Shown piece by piece: positions 1 to 11,235 of a DNA stretch of 64,000 nucleotides; the first letter of the stretch is position 1; every line of letters starts with the position of its first letter. The DNA is taken from positions 558,001 through 622,000 of the forward strand of contig NZ_JAHXZM010000002.1 in assembly GCF_019429535.1 (NCBI RefSeq), in the 5' to 3' direction. The position numbers and the translations under genes were made by a program. The stretch comes from Sphingomonas citricola. Its GTDB lineage: Bacteria; Pseudomonadota; Alphaproteobacteria; Sphingomonadales; Sphingomonadaceae. Below the pieces are notes generated by a model. The model saw nothing but the letters and a program-made list of their open reading frames with translations, had not been told where the DNA came from and ran no database searches.

Positions 1-1020
1 GGCCGTATGCTCCTGATGCACGCGAACTCGCGTGAGGACATCGACGAGGCACGCGCGGGCGACATCGTCGCGATCGCGGGTCTCAAGGAGACGACAACGG
101 GCGATACGCTGTGCGATCCGGCACACCCGATCATCCTCGAGCGGATGGAATTCCCCGAGCCGGTGATCGAGCTGTCGGTGGAACCGAAGACCAAGGCCGA
201 CCAGGAGAAGATGGGCATCGCGCTCAATCGCCTCGCCGCCGAGGATCCCTCGTTCCGCGTGTCGACCGATCACGAATCGGGCCAGACCATCATCAAGGGG
301 ATGGGCGAGCTCCACCTCGAGATCCTGGTCGATCGCATGAAGCGCGAGTTCAAGGTCGAGGCGAACGTCGGTGCGCCGCAGGTCGCGTATCGCGAGTATC
401 TGAAGAAGCCGGTCGACATCGACTACACGCACAAGAAGCAGTCGGGTGGTACCGGCCAGTTCGGACGCGTGAAGGTAAAGCTGACGCCGGGCGAGCGCGG
501 CCAGGGCATCGTCTTCAAGGACGAGATCAAGGGCGGCAACATCCCGCGCGAGTACATCCCCGCGATCGAGAAGGGTTTCCGCGAGACCGCGGCGACCGGC
601 TCGCTGGTCGGCTTCCCGATCATCGACTTCGACATCGTGCTGTATGACGGCGCGTACCACGACGTCGACTCGTCCGCGCTCGCGTTCGAAATCACCGCCC
701 GCGGCGCGATGCGCGAAGCGGCGCAGAAGGCCGGCATCACGCTGCTCGAGCCGGTGATGCGCGTCGAGGTCGTGACGCCCGAGGATTACCTCGGCGACGT
801 GATCGGCGACATGAACAGCCGTCGTGGCCAGATCCAGGGCACCGACACGCGCGGCAACGCGCAGACGGTCGAGGCGATGGTCCCGCTGGCGAACATGTTC
901 GGCTACGTGAACGCGCTCCGTTCGTTCACGCAGGGTCGCGCCAGCTACTCGATGCAGTTCTCGCACTACGACGAAGTGCCGCAGAACGTCGCCGACGAGG
1001 TGAAGGCTAAGTTGGCCTGA
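1..1020 (+). CDS. fusA: Elongation factor G, C-terminal part (5' end outside window)
   Basis: Translocation GTPase of the ribosome. The reading frame is open from base 1, so about 339 C-terminal residues are present and the GTPase domain lies upstream of the window. Visible are the end of domain II, domain III ([18 protein letters not shown]), domain IV ([14 protein letters not shown] and the following beta sheet) and domain V ending in KLA. The protein lines up with EF-G throughout and shows no damage. It sits directly before tuf, the usual str-operon order. The upstream neighbours rpsL and rpsG are expected but not visible. Confidence 0.97.
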   Translation, partial: GRMLLMHANSREDIDEARAGDIVAIAGLKETTTGDTLCDPAHPIILERMEFPEPVIELSVEPKTKADQEKMGIALNRLAAEDPSFRVSTDHESGQTIIKGMGELHLEILVDRMKREFKVEANVGAPQVAYREYLKKPVDIDYTHKKQSGGTGQFGRVKVKLTPGERGQGIVFKDEIKGGNIPREYIPAIEKGFRETAATGSLVGFPIIDFDIVLYDGAYHDVDSSALAFEITARGAMREAAQKAGITLLEPVMRVEVVTPEDYLGDVIGDMNSRRGQIQGTDTRGNAQTVEAMVPLANMFGYVNALRSFTQGRASYSMQFSHYDEVPQNVADEVKAKLA

Positions 1021-1033
1021 ACCGACGGCGGGA

Positions 1034-1055
1034 GGAGCCAGGGTCACCTGGCTCC
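1034..1055 (+). terminator. Hairpin after fusA, no T-tail
   Basis: A perfect 9-bp stem (GGAGCCAGG / CCTGGCTCC) with loop GTCA starts 14 bases after the fusA stop. A weaker outer CGGCG/CGCCG pairing extends it. No run of T follows, so it is either a Rho-dependent or processing structure or an mRNA 3'-end stabiliser rather than a classical intrinsic terminator. Confidence 0.4.
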
Positions 1056-1108
1056 ACCTCGCCGCTAGGCCGGCCGGCGATCCGGCGAACGCCGGTTCGT
1101 TCGACGAC

Positions 1109-1125
1109 GCGGGATTTACTCCCGC
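1109..1125 (+). repeat. Small GCGGGA..TCCCGC hairpin with GATTTACTC core
   Basis: GCGGGA and TCCCGC pair around the loop TTTAC in the fusA-tuf spacer. The word GATTTACTC recurs after rpsM (16183-16191) and guaA (20989-20997). The stem recurs after rpoA (17920-17936, loop CTTGC) and after csbD (38071-38093, loop TAACTGC). Possibly a small intergenic repeat family; the function is unknown. Confidence 0.4.
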
Positions 1126-1162
1126 GGCGGCCAATAAGCCCCGGACGCTTCGGCCAAGGGGT

Positions 1163-1191
1163 TTGCGCAACACGAATTCAGCCGCTATGGG
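1163..1191 (+). promoter_or_regulatory. Possible tuf promoter
   Basis: TTGCGC (1163-1168) and TATGGG (1186-1191) are separated by 17 bases, about 60 bases before the tuf start codon. The match to the sigma-70-type consensus is partial (TTGxxx, TATxxx). It is offered because the gap between fusA and tuf is 230 bases, long for a strictly co-transcribed pair. Confidence 0.33.
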
Positions 1192-1250
1192 GCCGCCTTC
1201 ACGGCGAGTCCTGCGTGCGGCTCAAGTGACATCCAGAAGGTAGGGAAACA

Positions 1251-2447
<1,197 letters not shown>

Positions 2448-2501
2448 TATAGGCGCCAGCCTTACGGAGATCGGCGGTTGGACCGCCGGCCTCTGGCAAA
2501 G

Positions 2502-2539
2502 CGGCCCGCACCGGCGACGGTGCGGGCCGTTCGCTTTTA
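2502..2539 (+). terminator. Intrinsic terminator after tuf
   Basis: A perfect 12-bp GC-rich stem (2502-2513 with 2518-2529) is closed by the tetraloop GCGA, and a T-rich stretch GTTCGCTTTTA follows. A second smaller hairpin (CGGCGGT/ACCGCCG, 2472-2488) precedes it. The structure separates tuf from the S10 operon. Confidence 0.7.
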
Positions 2540-2652
2540 GTAGGGACACCCTCACGCCGCGGCATCGCCCTGCGTGCTCGTGTCCGGTTACTCGCGTATC
2601 AAACCAGCAAGAGCCGCTTGCCGCGGCCCGCTCTTTCGCATCGGTAGGGAAC

Positions 2653-2961
2653 ATGGACACCAACATCCGCATCCGCCTGAAGGCATTCGATCACCGCGTG
2701 CTCGACCAGGCGACCGGCGACATCGCCGACACCGCGCGCCGCACCGGCGCGCTGATCCGTGGCCCGATCCCGCTTCCGACCCGTATCGAGAAGTTCACCG
2801 TCAACCGCGGCCCGCACGTCGACAAGAAGAGCCGCGAGCAGTTCGAGGTCCGCACTTACAAGCGGATGCTCGACATCGTGCAGCCGACGCCGCAGACCGT
2901 CGACGCGCTGATGAAGCTCGACCTCGCGGCCGGTGTTGACGTCGAGATCAAGCTGGCCTAA
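2653..2961 (+). CDS. rpsJ: 30S ribosomal protein S10
   Basis: Small-subunit protein of the head domain, also the NusE partner of NusB in antitermination complexes. The 102-residue product begins [18 protein letters not shown] and contains [16 protein letters not shown] and [12 protein letters not shown], all typical of S10. The open frame extends upstream to 2425, but the ATG at 2653, preceded by GGTAGGGAAC, gives the family length. First gene of the S10 operon. Unusually, 287 non-coding bases separate it from rplC. Confidence 0.97.
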   Translation: MDTNIRIRLKAFDHRVLDQATGDIADTARRTGALIRGPIPLPTRIEKFTVNRGPHVDKKSREQFEVRTYKRMLDIVQPTPQTVDALMKLDLAAGVDVEIKLA

Positions 2962-2971
2962 TGCGCCGGCT

Positions 2972-3008
2972 CCCGCGGTCGACGTGAGTCCCGCGGGTTC
3001 GTCGTTTT
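2972..3008 (+). terminator. Terminator-like hairpin between rpsJ and rplC
   Basis: CCCGCGG (2972-2978) pairs with CCGCGGG (2991-2997) around a 12-base loop, followed by TTCGTCGTTTT. It starts 10 bases after the rpsJ stop. The rest of the 287-base gap (to 3248) is GC-rich, has further short inverted repeats and no convincing open frame. It could hold a leader RNA or attenuator for the genes from rplC onward. Confidence 0.5.
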
Positions 3009-3248
3009 CGCAGGTACGGGAACGACGGTGACGGCTCCGCCACGGCGGGGCTTGCCACAACAAAGAGATACCGCCGGCGGCAACGCCTCCGGGACAGCGT
3101 CTCCCGTCACGCCCTGAAAGGGGTGACCAGCCCGGGACGGGGGCACGCTTCGCTTATCCGGGTTGAACGGTCGTCCGTGCGAGAGCGCGGGCGGCACAAG
3201 CACCTGCGGGATGGGCTCGTGGGTGCCTCTGTCAAGGAGCACAAGATC

Positions 3249-4013
3249 ATGCGCACTGGCGTGATCGCGAAGAAAATGGGCATGACGCGCCTGTTCCAGG
3301 ATGATGGCCGGCACGTGCCCGTCACCGTTCTGCAACTCGAAGGCTTGCAGGTCATCGCCCGTCGCGAGATGGATCGTGACGGCTACACCGCCGTCCAGCT
3401 TGGTGCAGGTAGCGCCAAGGCAAAGAACGTCGCCAAGCCGCAGCGCGGCCACTTCGGCAAGGCCGAGGTCGAGCCGAAGGCGGTCGTCCACGAGTTCCGC
3501 GTAACCGAGGACAACCTCCTCGACGTCGGCGCCGAGCTGTCGGCCGACCACTACGTCGCCGGCCAGTACGTCGACATCCAGGGGCGCACGCAGGGCAAGG
3601 GCTTCGCCGGCGCCATGAAGCGCTGGAACTTCGGCGGTCTGCGCGCCACGCACGGCGTGTCGGTCAGCCACCGTTCGCACGGTTCGACCGGTAACCGCCA
3701 GGATCCGGGTCGCGTCTTCAAGAACAAGAAGATGGCCGGCCACATGGGCGACAAGAACCGCACCCAGCAGAACCTCGAGATCGTCGGCACCGACGTCGAG
3801 CGCGGCCTGATCTTCGTGAAGGGCTCGGTGCCCGGCTCGAAGGGCGGCTGGCTGTTCGTCAAGGACGCGGTCAAGCAGGGGCGCCACGAAGGTGCACCGT
3901 ATCCGGCCAGCCTGAAGCAGGCTGCCAACAACAACACCGCCGCTGACACGCCGGCCGAGAACCAGAACGGTTCCGGGGCCGACACGCAGGCGACCGACGG
4001 CCAGGAGGGCTGA
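3249..4013 (+). CDS. rplC: 50S ribosomal protein L3
   Basis: Early-assembly protein of the large subunit whose long loop reaches toward the peptidyl transferase centre. The 254-residue product starts [20 protein letters not shown] and contains the family signature around residues 110-150 ([28 protein letters not shown]). After residue 225 it carries an extra Asn/Ala/Thr-rich tail ([17 protein letters not shown]) beyond the usual 205-210 residues of L3. The start at 3249 (after CAAGGAGCACAAGATC) is chosen over the longer frame from 3123 because it matches the conserved N-terminus and has a ribosome binding site. Confidence 0.97.
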   Translation: MRTGVIAKKMGMTRLFQDDGRHVPVTVLQLEGLQVIARREMDRDGYTAVQLGAGSAKAKNVAKPQRGHFGKAEVEPKAVVHEFRVTEDNLLDVGAELSADHYVAGQYVDIQGRTQGKGFAGAMKRWNFGGLRATHGVSVSHRSHGSTGNRQDPGRVFKNKKMAGHMGDKNRTQQNLEIVGTDVERGLIFVKGSVPGSKGGWLFVKDAVKQGRHEGAPYPASLKQAANNNTAADTPAENQNGSGADTQATDGQEG

Positions 4014-4015
4014 AC

Positions 4016-4642
4016 GTGAAGGTCAAGGTTTCCTCCTTTGCCGGCCCAGGTAGCAATGGGGACGCTGCAGAGATCGAGCTTAACGACGAGGTCTTCGGCC
4101 TCGATCCGCGTGCCGACATCCTGCACCGCGTCGTGACCTGGCAGCTCGAGAAGCGTCGCGCCACCGCGCGCGGCACCCGCGAGCGCGCCGATGTCGCCCG
4201 GTCGGGCAAGAAGTTCGGTCGCCAGAAGGGCGGCGGTACGGCTCGTCACGGCGATCGTCGCGCGCCGGTGTTCATCGGCGGTGGTAAGGCGCACGGCGCC
4301 CGCGTCCGCGACTTCAATCCGGGGCTGAACAAGAAGGTTCGCGCACTGGGTCTGAAGATGGCGCTGTCGAGCCACGCGAAGAACGGTTCGCTGATCGTCC
4401 TCGACGGCTTCTCGGTCGCCAAGACCGCCGAGCTGAAGGGCCACTTCGCGACGCTCAACGCCGGCAAGCGCACGCTCGTCATCGACGGTGACGCGGGCGA
4501 GGGCTTCCGCGCCGGTCGCAATCTCGTCGGCGTCGACATGCTCCCCGCAGTGGGCGCGAACGTCTACGACATCATCAAGGCTGACACGCTGGTCCTGACC
4601 CGCGCGGCGGTCGAGAAGCTGGAGGCTCGCTTCAATGGCTAA
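4016..4642 (+). CDS. rplD: 50S ribosomal protein L4
   Basis: Large-subunit protein lining the exit tunnel; in some bacteria it also represses the S10 operon. The 208 residues include the basic tunnel loop ([20 protein letters not shown], about residues 63-82). It starts with GTG two bases after the rplC stop and its 3' end overlaps rplW by 8 bases, consistent with translational coupling. Length is normal. Confidence 0.97.
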   Translation: MKVKVSSFAGPGSNGDAAEIELNDEVFGLDPRADILHRVVTWQLEKRRATARGTRERADVARSGKKFGRQKGGGTARHGDRRAPVFIGGGKAHGARVRDFNPGLNKKVRALGLKMALSSHAKNGSLIVLDGFSVAKTAELKGHFATLNAGKRTLVIDGDAGEGFRAGRNLVGVDMLPAVGANVYDIIKADTLVLTRAAVEKLEARFNG

Positions 4643-4949
4643 GCAGGCAAAGGCGATCGACAACCGTCACTATGACGTGATTGTCGCGCCGCACATCACC
4701 GAGAAGGCGACCCTTCTCTCCGAGCAGAACGCGGTCGTGTTCAAGGTTGCCGGCAAGGCGACCAAGCCGGAGATCAAGGCAGCGGTCGAGGCGCTGTTCG
4801 ACGTGTCCGTGAAGAGCGTGAACACGATCGTCCAGAAGGGCAAGACCAAGCGTTGGAAGGGTGCGCCCTACCAGCGGTCGGACATGAAGAAGGCGATCGT
4901 GACCCTCACCGAGGGTCAGTCGATCGACGTCACCGAGGGGGCCAAGTAA
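4635..4949 (+). CDS. rplW: 50S ribosomal protein L23
   Basis: Large-subunit protein at the tunnel exit, the docking site for trigger factor and SRP. The 104 residues contain the family pattern [19 protein letters not shown] and the conserved GKTKRWKG loop. The ATG lies inside the end of rplD. Normal length and position in the S10 operon. Confidence 0.96.
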   Translation: MAKQAKAIDNRHYDVIVAPHITEKATLLSEQNAVVFKVAGKATKPEIKAAVEALFDVSVKSVNTIVQKGKTKRWKGAPYQRSDMKKAIVTLTEGQSIDVTEGAK

Positions 4950-4950
4950 G

Positions 4951-5784
4951 ATGGCACTCAAGCATTACAACCCGACCTCGCCCGCGCAGCGCGGCCTGAT
5001 CCTCGTCGACAAGTCGGCGCTGTGGAAGGGCAAGCCCGTCAAGGCGCTGACCGAGGGCAAGAACAAGACCGGCGGCCGCAACAACAAGGGCCACGTGACC
5101 AGCCGCGGCATCGCGGGCGGCCACAAGCAGAAGTACCGCTTCATCGACTTCAAGCGTCGCAAGTGGGACGCTGAAGGCACGGTTGAGCGGCTCGAGTACG
5201 ATCCCAACCGCACCGCGTTCATCGCGCTGGTGTCGTATGCGGACGGCGAGCAGGCCTATATCATCGCGCCGCAGCGTCTCGCGGTCGGTGACAAGGTGAT
5301 CGCGGCGAAGAAGACCGACACCAAGCCCGGCAACGCGATGGAGATCGGTCAGGTCCCCGTCGGGACCATCGTCCACAACGTGGAGATGAAGCCGAACAAG
5401 GGTGGTCAGATCGCGCGCTCGGCCGGCACCTACGTGCAGGTCGTCGGTCGCGACCGCGGCATGGTCATCGTTCGTCTGAACTCGGGCGAGCAGCGCTACA
5501 TCCGTGCCGAGTGCATGGCGACGGTCGGTGCGGTGTCCAACCCGGACAACCAGAACACCAACCTGGGCAAGGCCGGTCGTTCGCGCTGGCTGGGCAAGCG
5601 TCCGCTGACGCGCGGTGTTGCGAAGAACCCGGTCGACCACCCGCACGGCGGTGGTGAAGGCCGGACCTCGGGCGGCCGTCACCCGGTCACGCCGTGGGGC
5701 AAGCCGACCAAGGGTGCGCGCACCCGCCACAACAAGTCTACGGACAAGATGATCATCCGTAGCCGTCACGCGAGGAAGAAGTAA
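4951..5784 (+). CDS. rplB: 50S ribosomal protein L2
   Basis: Conserved protein needed for subunit association and peptidyl transferase activity. The 277 residues begin [19 protein letters not shown] and contain the C-terminal signature [20 protein letters not shown], which holds the His implicated in activity. It starts one base after rplW and its stop codon overlaps the rpsS start (TAATG). Confidence 0.97.
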   Translation: MALKHYNPTSPAQRGLILVDKSALWKGKPVKALTEGKNKTGGRNNKGHVTSRGIAGGHKQKYRFIDFKRRKWDAEGTVERLEYDPNRTAFIALVSYADGEQAYIIAPQRLAVGDKVIAAKKTDTKPGNAMEIGQVPVGTIVHNVEMKPNKGGQIARSAGTYVQVVGRDRGMVIVRLNSGEQRYIRAECMATVGAVSNPDNQNTNLGKAGRSRWLGKRPLTRGVAKNPVDHPHGGGEGRTSGGRHPVTPWGKPTKGARTRHNKSTDKMIIRSRHARKK

Positions 5785-6059
5785 TGGCGCGCTCCGTCTG
5801 GAAGGGCCCGTTCGTCGAATTGAGCCTGCTCAAGAAGGCCGAAGCCGCACAGGACGCGGGTGGCCGCGCACCGATCAAGACCTGGTCGCGTCGCTCCACC
5901 ATCCTGCCGCAGTTCGTCGGTCTGACGTTCACCGTGTACAATGGCCGCAAGTTCGTGCCCGTCTCGATCAACGAGGACATGGTCGGCATGAAGCTCGGCG
6001 AGTTCGCACCGACCCGGTATTTCCCGGGTCACGCGGCTGACAAGAAGGGCAAGCGCTGA
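5784..6059 (+). CDS. rpsS: 30S ribosomal protein S19
   Basis: Head protein of the small subunit contacting the A-site finger and S13. The 91-residue product has the typical start [20 protein letters not shown], the basic [20 protein letters not shown] segment and the ending [18 protein letters not shown]. Starts and stops overlap the neighbouring genes by single bases (TAATG before, TGATG after), indicating tight translational coupling in the operon. Confidence 0.97.
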   Translation: MARSVWKGPFVELSLLKKAEAAQDAGGRAPIKTWSRRSTILPQFVGLTFTVYNGRKFVPVSINEDMVGMKLGEFAPTRYFPGHAADKKGKR

Positions 6060-6435
6060 TGTCGAAGCCAGCATCCCCTCGCAAGGTCGGCGACAAGGAA
6101 GCCTTGTCCGTCGGCACGCAGATCCGCGGATCGGCGCAGAAGCTTAACCTGGTCGCGGGCCTGATCCGCGGCCGCAAGGTGAGCGACGCGCTCAACATCC
6201 TGCAGTTCTCGACCAAGGCGATGGCCGTTGACGCGCGCAAGGTGCTCGCCTCCGCGATCGCCAACGCCGAGAACAACCACAACCTCGACGTCGACGCGCT
6301 CGTCGTTGCTGAGGCGTCGGTCGGCAAGTCGATCACCATGAAGCGGTTCGCCACGCGCGGCCGCGGCAAGTCCACCCGCATCCTGAAGCCGTTCTCGCGG
6401 CTGCGGATCGTCGTGCGCGAGCAGGAAGAAGCCTA

Positions 6436-6436
<1 letters not shown>
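6059..6436 (+). CDS. rplV: 50S ribosomal protein L22
   Basis: Exit-tunnel protein whose beta hairpin is a known macrolide-resistance site. The 125 residues contain [20 protein letters not shown] and the C-terminal hairpin and basic tail [20 protein letters not shown]. Overlaps rpsS upstream and rpsC downstream by one base each. Length is normal. Confidence 0.96.
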
Positions 6437-7143
<707 letters not shown>

Positions 7144-7158
7144 GGTACTGGACAGAAC

Positions 7159-7593
7159 ATGCTGCAACCAAAGCGCACCAAGTTCCGCAAGGCGTTCAAG
7201 GGCCGCATTCACGGCGACGCCAAGGGCGGCACGGCTCTGAACTTCGGCTCGTACGGGCTGAAGGCGATGGAGCCGGAACGCATCACCGCGCGTCAGATCG
7301 AGGCGGCCCGCCGCGCGATCACGCGCCACATCAAGCGCCAGGGCCGTCTCTGGATCCGCATCTTCCCGGACGTTCCCGTCTCGTCGAAGCCGGCCGAAGT
7401 CCGCATGGGCTCGGGCAAGGGTAGCCCTGAGTTCTGGGCCGCCCGCGTGAAGCCGGGCCGGATCCTTTTCGAGCTCGACGGCGTCGAGGGCAAGATCGCC
7501 GCGGAAGCGTTCGAGCGCGCCGCGATGAAGCTGCCGATCAAGACCAAGGTGGTGGCGCGTCTGGGCGACACGTCGCACCTGGGAGGCGAGTGA
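7159..7593 (+). CDS. rplP: 50S ribosomal protein L16
   Basis: Large-subunit protein near the A-site tRNA elbow, essential for late assembly. The 144 residues start [19 protein letters not shown] and contain [20 protein letters not shown], the family signature. Separated from rpsC by 15 bases containing a weak ribosome binding site. Normal length. Confidence 0.96.
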   Translation: MLQPKRTKFRKAFKGRIHGDAKGGTALNFGSYGLKAMEPERITARQIEAARRAITRHIKRQGRLWIRIFPDVPVSSKPAEVRMGSGKGSPEFWAARVKPGRILFELDGVEGKIAAEAFERAAMKLPIKTKVVARLGDTSHLGGE

Positions 7594-7594
7594 G

Positions 7595-7807
7595 ATGGCT
7601 AAGGCAAAGACCAAGACCGATTTCGTCGGCCAGACCGATGATCAGCTCAGCGAGAGCCTGGGCCAGCTGAAGCGCGAGCAGTTCAACCTGCGCTTCCAGG
7701 CTGCGACCAACCAGCTCGAGAAGCCGAGCCGCGTGCGCGAGGTCCGCAAGGACATCGCCCGCATCAAGACCCAGCAGGCGCAGCGCAACGCTGCCGCTGG
7801 CAAGTAA
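7595..7807 (+). CDS. rpmC: 50S ribosomal protein L29
   Basis: Small helical protein near the tunnel exit beside L23. The 70-residue product carries the family pattern around [19 protein letters not shown] and the helix ending [16 protein letters not shown]. It has a short Ala/Lys/Thr-rich N-terminus. It starts one base after the rplP stop, with GGGAGG of the rplP end serving as ribosome binding site. Confidence 0.95.
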   Translation: MAKAKTKTDFVGQTDDQLSESLGQLKREQFNLRFQAATNQLEKPSRVREVRKDIARIKTQQAQRNAAAGK

Positions 7808-7820
7808 GAGGACGAGAGAC

Positions 7821-8093
7821 ATGCCGAAGCGCGTGCTGACCGGGGTGATCGTCTCGGACAAGGGCGAGAAGACGGTGGTCGTCAACGTGGAGCGCAAGGT
7901 CAAGCACCCGCTCTACGGCAAGATCATCCGCCGTTCGAAGAAGTACCACGCCCATGACGAGGCGAACGAGTACAAGCAGGGCGAGACCGTGCGCATCGAA
8001 GAGACTGCGCCGATGTCGAAGCTCAAGAACTGGACGGTGGTCGAGCGGGTCAACACCCACGCGACGCCGGAACGGGTCGACGTCGACGCGTAA
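7821..8093 (+). CDS. rpsQ: 30S ribosomal protein S17
   Basis: Primary 16S-binding OB-fold protein. The 90 residues start [20 protein letters not shown], contain [19 protein letters not shown] and [18 protein letters not shown]. It has a GAGGACGAGAGAC leader as ribosome binding site. The gene is followed by an unusually long 250-base gap before rplN. Confidence 0.96.
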   Translation: MPKRVLTGVIVSDKGEKTVVVNVERKVKHPLYGKIIRRSKKYHAHDEANEYKQGETVRIEETAPMSKLKNWTVVERVNTHATPERVDVDA

Positions 8094-8200
8094 CGCGTCG
8101 GGCGTGAGAGCCCTTCGGTCGTTTCGTGCAGGGTCTGCGTAACGCAGAGACCACATGAGCGGGCGGAGGGGCGACGTAGCGATCGAGGCGTAGGTCCACC

Positions 8201-8260
8201 ACGGGCTTGCGTTTCGTTGCCGGGGCGGTTACCGGACCGCTCCCCCTGGTGCAGGCCCGT
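8201..8260 (+). other. Nested stem-loop in the rpsQ-rplN spacer
   Basis: ACGGGCTTGC (8201-8210) can pair with GCAGGCCCGT (8251-8260), with one G-T wobble, enclosing a second 8-bp stem (8222-8229 with 8236-8243, loop TACCGG). A smaller hairpin, TCTGCG/CGCAGA, lies at 8134-8148. In most bacteria this spacer is about 20 bases, so a structured leader or attenuator is plausible. No open frame of note is seen in 8094-8343. Confidence 0.4.
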
Positions 8261-8264
8261 CAAG

Positions 8265-8296
8265 AACGGTCGCCCGCGCCGGGGGTCGTTATTTTA
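8265..8296 (+). terminator. Possible intrinsic terminator upstream of rplN
   Basis: AACGGTC (8265-8271) pairs with GGTCGTT (8284-8290) through two G-T wobbles, with further C-G pairs inside, followed by ATTTTA. It ends about 48 bases before rplN. The stem is weaker than those after tuf and rplO. Confidence 0.35.
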
Positions 8297-8343
8297 GGCG
8301 GGGTTGGGTCGGTATCCACCCCATTTGATGAGGAATTGGGTCA

Positions 8344-8712
8344 ATGATCCAGATGCAGTCGAACCTCGACGTCGCTGACAACAGCGGCGCGAAGCGCGTG
8401 CAGTGCATCAAGGTGCTGGGCGGCTCGAAGCGTCGCACGGCCGGCGTGGGCGACATCATCGTCGTCTCCGTCAAGGAAGCACAGCCGCGCGGCCGCGTGA
8501 AGAAGGGCGACGTTCACCGCGCCGTCATCGTGCGTACCGCCAAGGACATCCGCCGCGCCGACGGCTCGGTCATCCGCTTCGACGGCAACGCCGCGGTGCT
8601 GGTCAACAAGAACGAGGAGCCGATCGGCACCCGTATCTTCGGGCCGGTCGTGCGCGAGCTGCGTGGCCGCGGCCACATGAAGGTCATCAGCCTGGCGCCG
8701 GAGGTGCTGTGA
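8344..8712 (+). CDS. rplN: 50S ribosomal protein L14
   Basis: Subunit-interface protein and binding site of the silencing factor RsfS. The 122 residues begin [20 protein letters not shown] and contain [20 protein letters not shown] and [20 protein letters not shown], all typical. It starts the spc-type gene run, with GATGAGGAATTGGGTCA upstream. It overlaps rplX by one base (TGATG). Confidence 0.97.
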   Translation: MIQMQSNLDVADNSGAKRVQCIKVLGGSKRRTAGVGDIIVVSVKEAQPRGRVKKGDVHRAVIVRTAKDIRRADGSVIRFDGNAAVLVNKNEEPIGTRIFGPVVRELRGRGHMKVISLAPEVL

Positions 8713-9035
8713 TGAGCAACGTGAAGATGAAGATCAAGAAGGGCGATCAGGTCATCGTCCTGTCGGGCAAGGACAAGGGCAAGACCGGCACGGTCACGCT
8801 CGCCAGCCCGCGCGACCAGAAGGTCGTGGTCGGCGGCATCAACGTCGCGACCCGTCACCGCAAGCCGAGCCAGGCGCAGCCGCAGGGCGGCCTGGAGCGC
8901 ATCGAGGCGCCGCTGCACGTCTCCAAGGTCGCGCACGTGACCGCCGACGGCAAGCCGACGCGCGTGCGTTACGAGACGCAGGACGGAAAGAAGGTCCGTG
9001 TCGCGGTCAAGACCGGGAGCAAGATCGATGGCTGA
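8712..9035 (+). CDS. rplX: 50S ribosomal protein L24
   Basis: Assembly-initiator protein with a KOW motif. From the ATG at 8712 the product is 107 residues: [20 protein letters not shown] is the KOW region (residues 8-27), followed by [20 protein letters not shown]. The frame is open much further upstream (8403), but that part lies in rplN in another frame; the one-base overlap with rplN and the family N-terminus decide the start. Confidence 0.96.
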   Translation: MSNVKMKIKKGDQVIVLSGKDKGKTGTVTLASPRDQKVVVGGINVATRHRKPSQAQPQGGLERIEAPLHVSKVAHVTADGKPTRVRYETQDGKKVRVAVKTGSKIDG

Positions 9036-9615
9036 TTACAAGCCCCGCATGAAGTCGATGTACGACGACTCGATCGCGAAGGCGATGACCGAGAAGTTCG
9101 GGTACAAGAACGTGCTCGAGGTTCCGCGGATCGAGAAGATCGTGCTCAACATGGGCGTCGGTGAGGCGACCCAGGACAAGAAGAAGGTCGAGCAGGCGGC
9201 TTCCGAGATGGAGCTGATCGCCGGTCAGAAGCCTGTCATCACCAAGGCGAAGAAGTCGATCGCGCAGTTCAAGCTGCGCGAGGGCATGCCGATCGGCGTC
9301 AAGGTGACGCTGCGTCGCGAGCGCATGTACGAGTTCCTCGACCGCTTCATCACGATCGCTCTTCCGCGCGTCCGCGACTTCCGCGGCCTCAACCCGAAGA
9401 GCTTCGACGGCCGTGGCAACTACGCCTGCGGCATCAAGGAGCAGATCGTGTTCCCCGAGATCAACTATGACCGCATCGACAAGGTGCGCGGCATGGACGT
9501 GATCGTCACGACCAGCGCGAAGACCGACGACGAGGCGCGCGAGCTGCTCCGTCTGTTCGGCTTCCCGTTCCCGCAGCCCGAAGGCGAGGCCGAAGCGCCG
9601 CGTCAGGCCGCGTAA
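9028..9615 (+). CDS. rplE: 50S ribosomal protein L5
   Basis: 5S rRNA-binding protein at the top of the large subunit. The 195-residue product contains [40 protein letters not shown] and the ending with [13 protein letters not shown] short acidic/Ala tail ([11 protein letters not shown]) lengthens it slightly beyond E. coli L5. The start at 9028 overlaps the end of rplX by 8 bases. Normal spc-operon position. Confidence 0.96.
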   Translation: MADYKPRMKSMYDDSIAKAMTEKFGYKNVLEVPRIEKIVLNMGVGEATQDKKKVEQAASEMELIAGQKPVITKAKKSIAQFKLREGMPIGVKVTLRRERMYEFLDRFITIALPRVRDFRGLNPKSFDGRGNYACGIKEQIVFPEINYDRIDKVRGMDVIVTTSAKTDDEARELLRLFGFPFPQPEGEAEAPRQAA

Positions 9616-9633
9616 CAAAGAGAGCTTAAGTCC

Positions 9634-9939
9634 ATGGCGAAACTGAGTTCCGTGAACAAGAACGAGCGTCGCAAGAAGCTCGTCAAGCAATATGCCCCGA
9701 AGTTCGCGAAGCTGAAGGCGATCGCGAACGATGAGTCGCTCGACGAGACCGAGCGTCTCATCGCGCGCCTCAAGATGTCCGAGCTGCCGCGCAACGCGAA
9801 CCCGACCCGTATCCGCAACCGCTGCGAGATCACCGGGCGCCCGCGCGCTTATTACCGCAAGTTCCGTCTCGCTCGCGTCATGCTGCGCGATCTGGCCAAC
9901 AAGGGCCTGATCCCCGGCCTCACGAAGTCGAGCTGGTAA
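9634..9939 (+). CDS. rpsN: 30S ribosomal protein S14
   Basis: Small-subunit head protein. The 101 residues start [20 protein letters not shown] and end [17 protein letters not shown]. The zinc-binding CxxC pairs of the short S14 form are absent (only one Cys, in [14 protein letters not shown]), so this is the longer zinc-independent type. Ribosome binding region AAAGAGAG precedes the start. Confidence 0.96.
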   Translation: MAKLSSVNKNERRKKLVKQYAPKFAKLKAIANDESLDETERLIARLKMSELPRNANPTRIRNRCEITGRPRAYYRKFRLARVMLRDLANKGLIPGLTKSSW

Positions 9940-9950
9940 GGACACGACAG

Positions 9951-10346
9951 ATGGCAGTGACCGATCCCCTGGGTGACCTGCTCACCCGCATCCGCAACGG
10001 CCAGCGCGCGCGCAAGGACAGCGTCCTGTCGCCCGCCAGCAAGCTGCGGACCCGCGTTCTCGATGTGCTCCAGCGCGAAGGCTACATCCGTGGCTACAGC
10101 GAAGAAGAGATGGGCCCCGCCAAGGGCGTCCGCATCGAGCTCAAGTATTTCGAAGGCCAGCCCGCGATCAAGCATGTCGCGCGCGTCTCGAAGCCCGGCC
10201 GCCGCGTGTATTCGGGCAGCCAGGAGCTTCCCCGCGTGATGAACGGCCTGGGCATCACCATCGTCTCGACGCCGCGCGGCGTGCTCTCGGATGCCGAGGC
10301 ACGCGAGCAGAACGTCGGTGGCGAAGTGCTGGCGGAGGTGTTCTGA
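9951..10346 (+). CDS. rpsH: 30S ribosomal protein S8
   Basis: Central-domain assembly protein and, in E. coli, the translational repressor of the spc operon. The 131 residues include [20 protein letters not shown] and the C-terminal signature [20 protein letters not shown]. The stop codon overlaps the rplF start (TGATG). Whether this genome has an S8-binding site in the mRNA was not determined. Confidence 0.96.
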   Translation: MAVTDPLGDLLTRIRNGQRARKDSVLSPASKLRTRVLDVLQREGYIRGYSEEEMGPAKGVRIELKYFEGQPAIKHVARVSKPGRRVYSGSQELPRVMNGLGITIVSTPRGVLSDAEAREQNVGGEVLAEVF

Positions 10347-10879
10347 TGAGCCGCATCGGTAAAAAGGCAGTCCCGGTTCCCGCCGGCGTCTCCGCCGACA
10401 TCGCGGGCCGCGTCCTGAGCGTGAAGGGTCCCAAGGGCACCCTGACCATGCCGCTCGCCGACGAGATCACCTATGACGTCCAGCCGGACGGCATCTCGGT
10501 GCAGCCGGCGAACGACACCAAGCGCGCTCGCGCGTTCTGGGGCATGCAGCGCACGCTGGTGCAGAACCTGGTGACGGGCGTGACGACGGGCTTCTCGAAG
10601 AAGCTGGTCATCACCGGCGTCGGCTACCGCGCCGCGGCGCAGGGCCGCAACCTGAAGCTGCAGCTCGGCTACAGCCACGACGTCAACATCGACGTGCCCG
10701 AGGGCATCGAGGTGAAGACGCCGGACGCCACCACCGTCGAGATCAGCGGTTCGGACAAGCAGAAGGTGGGCCAGCTCGCCGCCGAGATCCGCCGCTGGCG
10801 CAAGCCGGAGCCGTACAAGGGCAAGGGCATCAAGTACGACGGCGAGTTCATCTTCCGTAAGGAAGGAAAGAAGAAGTGA
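10346..10879 (+). CDS. rplF: 50S ribosomal protein L6
   Basis: Large-subunit protein near the factor-binding site. The 177 residues start [20 protein letters not shown], hold two similar domains, and end with the signature [20 protein letters not shown]. Overlaps rpsH by one base and rplR by four bases. Confidence 0.96.
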   Translation: MSRIGKKAVPVPAGVSADIAGRVLSVKGPKGTLTMPLADEITYDVQPDGISVQPANDTKRARAFWGMQRTLVQNLVTGVTTGFSKKLVITGVGYRAAAQGRNLKLQLGYSHDVNIDVPEGIEVKTPDATTVEISGSDKQKVGQLAAEIRRWRKPEPYKGKGIKYDGEFIFRKEGKKK

Positions 10880-11232
10880 CCAAGGGCCTTTCGCTTTTCG
10901 AGAAGCGGCGTCGCCGCAACCGTACCGCGCTTCGCGCGCGGTCGGGCACGCGTCCGCGTCTGTCGATCCACCGCTCGGGCAAGCACATCTACGCCCAGGT
11001 CATCGACGACGAGGCCGGTCGCACGGTCGCTTCGGCTTCGACGCTGGAGAAGGACGTGCGCGACACGTCGGGCGCCAACGTCGCGGCTGCGACCGAGGTC
11101 GGTCGTCGCGTGGCCGAGAAGGCCAAGGCGGCGGGCGTGACGCAGGTCGTCTTCGACCGCGGCGGCTTCCTCTTTCACGGCCGGGTGAAGGCGCTTGCGG
11201 AAGCCGCGCGCGAAGCCGGACTGGAGTTCTAA
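10876..11232 (+). CDS. rplR: 50S ribosomal protein L18
   Basis: 5S rRNA-binding protein. The 118 residues start (GTG codon) [20 protein letters not shown] and contain [20 protein letters not shown] and the C-terminal [20 protein letters not shown]. The GTGA overlap with the rplF stop indicates translational coupling. Normal length. Confidence 0.96.
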   Translation: MTKGLSLFEKRRRRNRTALRARSGTRPRLSIHRSGKHIYAQVIDDEAGRTVASASTLEKDVRDTSGANVAAATEVGRRVAEKAKAAGVTQVVFDRGGFLFHGRVKALAEAAREAGLEF

Positions 11233-11235
11233 GAC

